A stretch of 64,000 bases of DNA. Origin: Bog-532 sp963824545. GTDB lineage: Bacteria > Actinomycetota > Actinomycetes > Streptosporangiales > Streptosporangiaceae. The stretch lies in NCBI GenBank assembly GCA_963824545.1, contig CAWGPP010000012.1, forward strand, positions 114,025-178,024, written 5' to 3'. The notes under the pieces are model-generated. The model saw only the letters and a list, made by a program, of their open reading frames with translations. It had not been told where the DNA came from and did no database searches. Every line of letters begins with the position of its first letter. The stretch's first letter is position 1. The position numbers were made by a program, and so were the translations under genes. Positions 1 to 7,137 of the stretch are shown one piece after another.

Positions 1-108
1 GCCGTGTCCCATCCGAACCATTGCGGCAGGTCCAGATTGGCAGGATCATGCCGGGATGTGGCGGCAGGTCGGCTACGCACTCATGCGGCCGGCGGGTAAC
101 GTCGGACC

Positions 109-1047
109 ATGACGACTTCCACGCCCGCCGAGGCGCCGGCGGCGCCGCCCACGGCCCCGTTCGGCCGGATGCTGACGGCGATGATCACTCCGATGACCGC
201 GGAGGGCGCCGTTGACTACGACGGGGCGGCGCGTCTTGCGTCGTACCTTGTCGACGACATGCGCAACGATGGCCTGGTCGTGAGCGGGACTACCGGCGAG
301 TCTCCCGTCACCAGCGACGAGGAAAAGGACTGGCTGCTGCGTACGGTGGTCGAGGCCGTCGGTGACCGGGCCTCGATCGTGGCCGGCGTCGGGACCAACG
401 ACACCGCCCACACCACCGAGCTCGCCCGCCAGGCCGAGCGGGCCGGCGCGGACGGGCTGCTCGTCGTCACCCCGTATTACAACAAGCCGCCGCAGCATGC
501 GCTGCTGGCCCACTTCCGCACGGTCGCGGACGCCGCTGACCTGCCTGTGCTGCTGTACGACATCCCTGGCCGCACCGGGACGCCGATCAAGACCGAGACA
601 CTGGTCCAGCTGGCCGAGCACCCCCGGATCGTCGGGGTGAAGGACGCCAAGGACGATGTGGCGGCCACATCGGAGGTATTGGCCCGCACCAACCTGGTCT
701 ACTACTGCGGCACGGACATGCTGAACCTGCCCTGGCTGTCGCTCGGTGCCGTTGGTTTCGTCAGCGTGGTCGGGCACGTCGTCGGGGACCTGCTGCACGA
801 GATGATCGACGAGTTCGAGGCCGGGCAGACCGGCCGCGCCCGGGAACTGCACCTGTCCCTGCTGCCCGTCTATACCGGGATGTTCCGCAACCAGGGACTG
901 GTCATGGCCAAGGCCGCGCTGGCCATGCTCGGCCTGCCGGGCGGCCCGGTCCGCCCGCCGCTGGCGAACGCGACCCCCGCCGAGATCCAGCGGCTGCGCG
1001 AGGACCTTGAACGAGGCGGGTTGAAGCTGCCGGACGCCAGCGCCTGA
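109..1047 (+). CDS. dapA: 4-hydroxy-tetrahydrodipicolinate synthase
   Basis: This 312-residue protein matches DapA, which condenses pyruvate with aspartate semialdehyde in the diaminopimelate/lysine pathway that feeds peptidoglycan synthesis. It shows the family marks in order: GTTGE at residues 60-64, YYNKP at 123-127, the catalytic Tyr150 and Arg155 in YDIPGRTG, and the Schiff-base Lys178 in VGVKDAKD. Length is normal apart from a roughly 18-residue Ala/Pro-rich N-terminal extension. The ATG at 109 has only a weak ribosome binding site. It sits about 300 bp upstream of rnj, a pairing common in actinobacteria. Confidence in the function is high; the exact start is less certain. Confidence 0.95.
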   Translation: MTTSTPAEAPAAPPTAPFGRMLTAMITPMTAEGAVDYDGAARLASYLVDDMRNDGLVVSGTTGESPVTSDEEKDWLLRTVVEAVGDRASIVAGVGTNDTAHTTELARQAERAGADGLLVVTPYYNKPPQHALLAHFRTVADAADLPVLLYDIPGRTGTPIKTETLVQLAEHPRIVGVKDAKDDVAATSEVLARTNLVYYCGTDMLNLPWLSLGAVGFVSVVGHVVGDLLHEMIDEFEAGQTGRARELHLSLLPVYTGMFRNQGLVMAKAALAMLGLPGGPVRPPLANATPAEIQRLREDLERGGLKLPDASA

Positions 1048-1182
1048 TCGTGGCCCCGCCGCGCCGCTTCCGGCCGCCGCCCCGCTCAGGGCCGCCTCAC
1101 CGGGGCCACCCCATGGGGGGCAGCCCTACCCGGGGCCGCCCCGACCCGTCCCGGGCCCGATACGGCCCGTTACGGAGACTTT

Positions 1183-1222
1183 CCCGCCTTCCCGCAGCTC
1201 GACCCGCCTTCCCGCAGCTCGA
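1183..1222. repeat. 20-bp direct repeat, two copies, in the rnj leader
   Basis: Two perfect, adjacent copies of a 20-bp unit (1183-1202 and 1203-1222) beginning CCCGCCTTCCCGC lie about 120 bp before the rnj start. The rest of the 295-bp dapA-rnj gap shows no gene. The repeat could be a binding site in the rnj leader or a simple duplication; nothing in the sequence decides. Confidence 0.5.
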
Positions 1223-1342
1223 CCCTGGGAAGGTTTAGACCAATGATGAGGTTGAAGTGGAGAACAGACGTATGACAGACAGAGGCCCTGACCTGAAACC
1301 GACATCGGCCGGGAGCATCTGGAACAGAGCGGAATAAACCTA

Positions 1343-3028
1343 GTGAGTCATCCTCATCCCGAGCTTCCCCTGCCGCCGCCGCTCGCCGAAGGCGGCCTGC
1401 GCGCCGTCGCACTCGGCGGTCTCGGCGAAATCGGCCGGAACATGACCGTCTTCGAGTACGACGGCCGCCTGCTTATCGTCGACTGCGGCGTCCTGTTCCC
1501 CGAACCGGACCAGCCGGGCGTCGACTTGATCCTGCCCGACTTCCGTTACCTCGAGGGCCGCTTCGACCTCATCGACGCGGTGGTCCTGACCCACGCGCAC
1601 GAGGACCACATTGGCGCGCTGCCGTACCTGCTGCGCGAACGCGCCGACATCCCGCTGATCGGGTCCCGGCTGACCCTGGCGCTGATCAAGAGCAAGCTGA
1701 CCGAGCACCGCATAACCCCCGTCATCAACGAGGTCGCCGAAGGCACCAGGCAGCAGGTCGGCCCGTTCGACCTGGAGTTTCTCTCGGTCAACCACTCGAT
1801 CCCGGACGCCCTCGCGGTTGCCATCCGCACCCCGGCGGGCCTCATCCTGCACACCGGCGACTTCAAGATGGACCAGTTGCCGCTGGACCGCCGGCTCACC
1901 GACATCGGCGGGTTCGCCCGGCTCGGTGCCAACGGCGTCGACCTGCTGATGTCGGACTCCACCAATGCCGAAGTGCCCGGGTTCGTGGTCAGCGAGCGGG
2001 AGATCGCGCCCGTACTGGACCAGGTCTTCGCGTCGGCCGCCAAGCGCGTCATCGTCGCCTGCTTCGCCAGCCACGTGCACCGGGTCCAGCAGGTCCTGGA
2101 CGCCGCCGCCGAACACGGCCGCAAGGTCGCGTTCGTCGGCCGTTCCATGGTGCGCAACATGGGTGTCGCCCGCGACCTCGGTTACCTGCAGGTGCCGGGC
2201 GGCATGCTCGTCGACATGCGTGAGGCCGAGGAGATGCGCCCGCAGGACGTGGTGCTGATCTCGACCGGGTCACAGGGCGAGCCGATGTCCGCGCTGTCCC
2301 GGATGGCGGGCCGTGACCACCCGATCCGCATCGCCGAGGGGGACACCGTCATCCTCGCCTCGTCGCTGATCCCGGGCAACGAGACCGCCGTGTTCCGGGT
2401 CATCAACGGCCTCACCCGGCTCGGTGCCCGCGTGGTGCACAAGGGTAGCTCGCTGGTGCACGTGTCCGGGCACGCGCACGCCGGGGAACTGCTGTTCGTC
2501 CTCAACGTGACCAAGCCCGGCAACTTCATGCCGATCCACGGCGAGTGGCGGCACCTGCGCGCGCACGCCCGGCTGGCCGCGCTCAGCGGTGTCCCCGAGG
2601 ACAACATCGTGATCGCCGACGACGGGGTGGTGGTCGACCTCATCGACGGCCAGGCGAAGATCACCGGCGCCGTGCCCTGCGGCTACGTCTACGTGGACGG
2701 CCTGTCGGTCGGCGAAGTCACCGACGAGCAGCTCAAGGACCGGCGGATCCTCGGCGACGAGGGCTTCGTGTCCGTGGTCCTCGTGATCGACTCGACCAGC
2801 GGCAAGCTGGTTGCGCCGCCGGAGATGCACGGCCGTGGCTCGGGTATCGACGAGTCGGCCTTCAACGAGGTCCGGCCGCGCATCGAGGAGGCGCTCGCCC
2901 GCGCGGCCGCCGAGGGCATCACCGACGCTCACCAGCTCCAGCAGCTGGTCCGCCGCGCGGTGGGCCGCTGGGTGAGCGACAACTACCGCCGCCGCCCGAT
3001 GATCATCCCGGTGGTCGTCGAGGTCTAA
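1343..3028 (+). CDS. rnj: ribonuclease J
   Basis: This 561-residue protein is RNase J, a metallo-beta-lactamase/beta-CASP nuclease with 5'-3' exonuclease and endonuclease activity in mRNA decay and rRNA maturation. The zinc motif HxHxDH is at residues 84-89 (THAHEDH). The beta-CASP segment with SDSTNA, the later SGHAHAGE and HGEWRH motifs, and the C-terminal domain are all present at normal length. Translation starts at a GTG at 1343, six bases after a TAA in the same stretch. Together with RNase Y at 55 kb it gives this cell both enzymes usual in actinobacteria, and the dapA-rnj order is conserved. Confidence 0.95.
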   Translation: MSHPHPELPLPPPLAEGGLRAVALGGLGEIGRNMTVFEYDGRLLIVDCGVLFPEPDQPGVDLILPDFRYLEGRFDLIDAVVLTHAHEDHIGALPYLLRERADIPLIGSRLTLALIKSKLTEHRITPVINEVAEGTRQQVGPFDLEFLSVNHSIPDALAVAIRTPAGLILHTGDFKMDQLPLDRRLTDIGGFARLGANGVDLLMSDSTNAEVPGFVVSEREIAPVLDQVFASAAKRVIVACFASHVHRVQQVLDAAAEHGRKVAFVGRSMVRNMGVARDLGYLQVPGGMLVDMREAEEMRPQDVVLISTGSQGEPMSALSRMAGRDHPIRIAEGDTVILASSLIPGNETAVFRVINGLTRLGARVVHKGSSLVHVSGHAHAGELLFVLNVTKPGNFMPIHGEWRHLRAHARLAALSGVPEDNIVIADDGVVVDLIDGQAKITGAVPCGYVYVDGLSVGEVTDEQLKDRRILGDEGFVSVVLVIDSTSGKLVAPPEMHGRGSGIDESAFNEVRPRIEEALARAAAEGITDAHQLQQLVRRAVGRWVSDNYRRRPMIIPVVVEV

Positions 3029-3218
3029 GCCAGCCGCCGCACGCCGCTGGCCCGCCGCACCGCCCCCGATGGTGCTATGTAACGGGCCGGGTAGGGCTCG
3101 TACCCGTCTGGGCCATCCGGCGGCAAGCGGATACATTCTGGGGCGGGGCCACCCACCGCCGGGGGCCCCGCCGGTGTCTGCCGTCGGCCGGTAAGCAGGG
3201 AAACAGGGAGGAGCAGGG

Positions 3219-4010
3219 ATGAGCATGCCTGATGTCCGGCACGCGCCCAGCAGTATGCCGGGGCCCGACCTGAGCGGCCGCCTGGCCGTGGTGACCGGCG
3301 GCGCCAACGGGATCGGCGCGGCCTGCGCCACCCGGCTGGCCGAGGCCGGGGCCCGCGTGGTCGTCGCGGACCTGAACATGGACGGGGCCTTGGCCGTGGC
3401 CGCCAGCATCGGCGGCGAGGCCGTGCAGGTCGATCTGGCCGCGCCGGATCTCGACGCCGCGTCCCTGGCCGGCCGGGCGGACATCCTGATCAACTGCGCG
3501 GGGCTACAGTTCGTCTCCCCGGTACACGAGTTCCCGCCGGAGAAGTTCCGGCTGCTGCTGGCCGTGATGCTGGAGGCGCCGTTCCGGCTCAGCCAGGCCG
3601 CGCTGCCGCACATGTACGAGCAGGGCTTCGGGCGGATCGTGCACATCTCGTCCGTGCACGGGCTGCGCGCCTCGGAGTACAAGTCGGCCTACGTGGCGGC
3701 CAAGCACGGGCTGGAAGGCCTGTCCAAGGTGATTGCGCTGGAGGGCGGTCCCCGGGGCGTCACCTCCAATACGATCTGCCCCGCCTACGTCCGCACGCCG
3801 CTGGTCGAGAAACAGATCGACGATCAGGCGCGCACGCACGGCATCCCGCCCGACCGGGTCGTCACCGACATCATGCTGTCCGAGCCGGCCATCAAGCGCC
3901 TCATCGAGCCCGCCGAAGTCGCCGAGCTCGTCGCGTTCCTCTGCGGTGAATGGACGTCCTTCGCCAACGGCTCATCCTGGGTCCTCGACGGCGGCTGGAC
4001 CGCCCGCTGA
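3219..4010 (+). CDS. short-chain dehydrogenase, probable 3-hydroxybutyrate dehydrogenase
   Basis: This is a 263-residue classical SDR that probably oxidises (R)-3-hydroxybutyrate to acetoacetate with NAD+. The cofactor motif TGGANGIG is at residues 26-33, INCAG replaces the usual NNAG at 91-95, and the catalytic Ser145, Tyr158 and Lys162 lie in ISSVHG and YVAAK. The segments AGLQFVSPV, PAYVRTPLVEKQI and the C-terminal DGGWTA are characteristic of 3-hydroxybutyrate dehydrogenases. A strong ribosome binding site (GGGAGGAGCAGGG) supports the ATG at 3219. The gene stands alone, 190 bp after rnj. The substrate is inferred from family resemblance. Confidence 0.85.
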   Translation: MSMPDVRHAPSSMPGPDLSGRLAVVTGGANGIGAACATRLAEAGARVVVADLNMDGALAVAASIGGEAVQVDLAAPDLDAASLAGRADILINCAGLQFVSPVHEFPPEKFRLLLAVMLEAPFRLSQAALPHMYEQGFGRIVHISSVHGLRASEYKSAYVAAKHGLEGLSKVIALEGGPRGVTSNTICPAYVRTPLVEKQIDDQARTHGIPPDRVVTDIMLSEPAIKRLIEPAEVAELVAFLCGEWTSFANGSSWVLDGGWTAR

Positions 4011-4188
4011 ACCAGCCCTTCCAGCCCTGGGCCGGCCGCGCAGGTGATCCTCAGACTGGCCGTTATCAAATCGTTATATGGGCTGACGTATCTCGCGGCG
4101 CGGGACTGGCTCTGTACAGATCGGTGGCATCCGCCCCACTTTCGGCTGAACGTTACGCTGACCGGACTCAGGATGAGGTGCATCACAC

Positions 4189-5991
4189 ATGCCGGAGCCG
4201 AGCATGAAATGGTTCTTCCAGCCTCCTGGCGACGGGGAAGGGCACGGCGGCCGTGACGGAACAGGGCGGGGCGACGAGGGGGACTCCGCGCCTGGCCTGA
4301 TCGACCTTCCGGCGGCTCTGCTGGAACGGCACGGCGCCCGGGTGCTCGACCCCGGGAAAGCCGCAGCGGTAGCAGGCTTCCCGGTACCACGGCCGACGGT
4401 GTACCGGGCCAGGACGCTGCTGATACCTGACTACTTACTACAGCAGCAGCCCACCGTCGAGAAGATCAACACGATCCTCGCCGACGTCGGGATGGAACTG
4501 AAGCCGACCACGCCGTTCGACGGCACGGGCGACCAGGAAGGGGACGTCTTCGAGGCGTTGCGGCAACTGCCTCGGCCAACGGTCCTGGAACCGGTGGAAG
4601 GCCGCCCGGTGGTGGTCGACGCGTGGGAGGCCTTGCAGGCGCTTCACGCGGCCACCGTCCGGCGGCGACCGGCGTCGGACGAGGCTGCCACCGGCCCGGA
4701 GCGTCCGGTGCTGGACAAGGCGGTCGTTGAGCAGATTTCGCTGGAGCATCTGCTGATCGGCTCGGCCATTACCGGGACTCCGGCCAGCAATTCGGGCGGC
4801 ATCGCGGGGGGACCGGGCAGCAGCGGCGACGTCAGCGAGCCCACCCCGACCGACTCCTACCTGTTCAGCGGAGGCGACCCGCGCACTCCGATCGCGGTCA
4901 TCATGAACAAGCCCGGGCGCAGGTCGCAGGGCGCCTGCGTGGAAATCTTCGGTCGGCGTCCGGCGATAGCGGTGCTTGATTCGGGTATCCGCGCTCATCC
5001 TTGGCTGGATGTCACGGCGGCGCCGGGGGGCGGCTACACAACCGACCAGCCCGATGGCTTCGTCCAGATCGATGAGGAGATTCAGGACGCCATCCGCAAG
5101 GAAGGCCAGCATGCGGCGGACAACGGCGATAAGCACCGCCAGGTTATCGAGGACGCTTCGGACACGCCGATGACAGCGAACCGCCTGGTTGGTGAACTCA
5201 ACCCAGCCCTCGGTCACTCTACGTTCATCGCAGGCATCGTGCGCCAGGTCACACCCGATGCCCAGGTCCTAGCCGTGCGGATCATGCACAGCGACGACAT
5301 TCTCAACGAGGGTGACATCATCTGCGCGCTCCGCCACCTGGCCAAGCGGATCGCGCTGGCTGAGGAAGGCGACCTGGCGGCGATGGTTGATGTGGTTTCG
5401 CTGTCATTCGGCTACTTCAGCGAATCCCGGCACGACGACGTGGTGCTGACTTCCGGGCTGTGGAAGGTGATCAAGGTCCTGCTCAGCCTGGGCGTCGTCG
5501 TCGTCGCCGCTGCGGGAAACTTCGCCACGAGCCGCAGGTTCTACCCGGCGGCCTTCGCGGGGGAAACCGTCCCGGCCGGTCAGGTGCCCGTGATCAGCGT
5601 TGGCGCACTCAACCCGAACGGCACCAAGGCGGTCTTCAGCAACGATGGCCATTGGGTGACAGCCCACGCCCGGGGCGCCGCCATGGTCAGTACCTACCCC
5701 ATCGACGTGGACGCCAGCCGCACCCCCGAGCTCAGGATTCCTGTCAACCGGCGGCCACTGGGGGACGTGCCGCCCGGACGTGAGGCACTCGATCCGAATG
5801 ACTACTCCGACGGCTTCGCGGCCTGGAGCGGCACGTCGTTCTCGGCTCCCTACCTGGCCGCGCTCATCACCAGATCGATGCTGGAGGGCGCAGCGCGTAG
5901 CGGGTCCGGCCTGCGACTGGACGTTCCCGGGAAGCAAGCAGCCAGGGAGCGGGCGGCCGCCGCCCTGGATAATCTGCCCCGGCAGGGCTGA
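4189..5991 (+). CDS. cytoplasmic subtilisin-like (S8) serine protease of a CHAT/sigma cassette
   Basis: This 600-residue S8 peptidase has no signal peptide, so it probably acts inside the cell. The catalytic set is Asp264 (AVLDSGI), His343 (GHSTFIAG, where most subtilases read GHGTH), the oxyanion Asn444 (AAAGN) and Ser550 (SGTSFSAP). About 250 residues precede the catalytic domain, including a conserved-looking TLLIPDYLLQQ segment. The gene is first in a cluster with an ECF sigma factor 5 bp downstream, a small protein and a TPR-CHAT protease, so it is likely part of a regulatory or defence cassette rather than a nutritional protease. An internal ATG at 4204, preceded by GGAG, is an alternative start. 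Confidence 0.85.
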   Translation: MPEPSMKWFFQPPGDGEGHGGRDGTGRGDEGDSAPGLIDLPAALLERHGARVLDPGKAAAVAGFPVPRPTVYRARTLLIPDYLLQQQPTVEKINTILADVGMELKPTTPFDGTGDQEGDVFEALRQLPRPTVLEPVEGRPVVVDAWEALQALHAATVRRRPASDEAATGPERPVLDKAVVEQISLEHLLIGSAITGTPASNSGGIAGGPGSSGDVSEPTPTDSYLFSGGDPRTPIAVIMNKPGRRSQGACVEIFGRRPAIAVLDSGIRAHPWLDVTAAPGGGYTTDQPDGFVQIDEEIQDAIRKEGQHAADNGDKHRQVIEDASDTPMTANRLVGELNPALGHSTFIAGIVRQVTPDAQVLAVRIMHSDDILNEGDIICALRHLAKRIALAEEGDLAAMVDVVSLSFGYFSESRHDDVVLTSGLWKVIKVLLSLGVVVVAAAGNFATSRRFYPAAFAGETVPAGQVPVISVGALNPNGTKAVFSNDGHWVTAHARGAAMVSTYPIDVDASRTPELRIPVNRRPLGDVPPGREALDPNDYSDGFAAWSGTSFSAPYLAALITRSMLEGAARSGSGLRLDVPGKQAARERAAAALDNLPRQG

Positions 5992-5996
5992 CCGCG

Positions 5997-6602
5997 ATGG
6001 ATGACCGCGAGCGGGTCACGGTGCGGGCGAGCGAGCCGGACCGCGCCACGCGCATGGCGGGCCTGGTAAGCGCGGCCAAACAGGGCAACAAAGATGCGCT
6101 CGGCGAGATCGTGACCGAACTCAGCCCGCTCCTGTGGCATGCCGCACGCGCGGCCGGGCTGAGTTCCGGTGACGCGGAAGACGTGCTGCAGACGGTCTGG
6201 ATGCGCCTGCTTGCTCACCTTGACGACATCCACACTCCGGCGGCGCTCACTGGCTGGCTGGTCGTCACCACGAGGCGGGAAGCGTGGCGGGTAAGCGCCG
6301 CGGAACGAAGACAGCGTCCCGCGGACCAGGAATTGTTCGCCGCGCTGCCCGATCAAGGACCTGGAGCGGAGGAACAGGTCATCGTCAATGAACAACGCCG
6401 CAGTCTGTGGGTCGCCTTCAGCCAGCTGCCTCAGCGATGCCAGGAACTACTGCGGATCGTGGCTTTCGTGCCGCGCCCGGATTACGCTGTGGTGGCCGCC
6501 GAGCTCGGTATGCCCGTCGGGAGCATCGGTCCCAGCCGCGGCCGGTGCCTGGCCAAACTCCGCGCCCTGCTGGGCCATGACGCTGAAGGGAGTCCGAGAT
6601 GA
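5997..6602 (+). CDS. ECF-type RNA polymerase sigma factor
   Basis: This 201-residue protein has the two-domain layout of an extracytoplasmic-function sigma factor. A sigma-2 region (about residues 20-100) contains DAEDVLQTVWMRLL, followed by TPAALTGWLVVTTRREAWR. A sigma-4 region (about 135-195) contains LPQRCQELLRIVAF and a helix-turn-helix with VVAAELGMPVGSIGPSRGRCLAKLRALL, close to the ECF consensus. It starts 5 bp after the subtilase stop, and its TGA overlaps the next start as ATGA, so the genes are translationally coupled. No classical zinc anti-sigma factor lies next to it. The sigma factor probably directs RNA polymerase to a small set of promoters controlled by the cassette's proteases. 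Confidence 0.9.
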   Translation: MDDRERVTVRASEPDRATRMAGLVSAAKQGNKDALGEIVTELSPLLWHAARAAGLSSGDAEDVLQTVWMRLLAHLDDIHTPAALTGWLVVTTRREAWRVSAAERRQRPADQELFAALPDQGPGAEEQVIVNEQRRSLWVAFSQLPQRCQELLRIVAFVPRPDYAVVAAELGMPVGSIGPSRGRCLAKLRALLGHDAEGSPR

Positions 6603-7111
6603 CCCCCTGGGACGCGGGCGGCTGGCTTTCGGCATACGAGTCGCTGGATGACGTCGATCTCGCGCTGCTGGACGGTACCCGCGAGATGTTCCAGGCCGCC
6701 GATCCGATGCCAGCGGATCTTCCGGAGCGGATCCGCTTCTCCCTGGAGCTCCGCGACCTGGAGATCGAGGTGGCCCGGCTCGCGGCGGAGGAGGACCGGC
6801 CAGCCCTGGCCGCCCGCGGAGCGGAGCAGAACCGGACGATTACCTTCGACAGCGACAGCCTGACCATAATGATACGGATCGACGCGAACCGTGACGGGAC
6901 GGTACGCGTGGATGGCTGGCTGGCGCCGCCGCAGCGCCGCGAGATCGAGATGAAGACCACGGCGGATGCGCTGACGGTGGCCAGCGACGAGCAGGGACGC
7001 TTCGCCTTCGCCAGCGTGCCGCGCGGGACGGCTCAGCTTGTTGTCCGCCCGGCCGAGCCGGGGCCGAGCGGAGCCGGGCGATCCGTGGTGACCCCCGCGC
7101 TCACTCTCTGA
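6599..7111 (+). CDS. small CHAT-cassette protein with a C-terminal beta-sandwich-like domain
   Basis: This 170-residue protein overlaps the sigma gene by four bases (ATGA). I recognise no enzyme. The N-terminal 70 residues are acidic and helical (WLSAYESLDDVDLALLDG, then ERIRFSLELRDLEIEVARL). After a variable linker, about residues 82-160 look like a carboxypeptidase-regulatory-type beta-sandwich, with VDGWLAPP, a DEQGRFAF turn and VPRGTAQLVVR. It has no transmembrane segment and no cysteine-histidine zinc motif. Its position between the sigma factor and the CHAT protease makes it a candidate sigma partner or protease substrate, which is an inference from gene order. Confidence 0.75.
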   Translation: MTPWDAGGWLSAYESLDDVDLALLDGTREMFQAADPMPADLPERIRFSLELRDLEIEVARLAAEEDRPALAARGAEQNRTITFDSDSLTIMIRIDANRDGTVRVDGWLAPPQRREIEMKTTADALTVASDEQGRFAFASVPRGTAQLVVRPAEPGPSGAGRSVVTPALTL

Positions 7112-7137
7112 CCGGCCAGCTGGGAGGCGCCTGCCGG

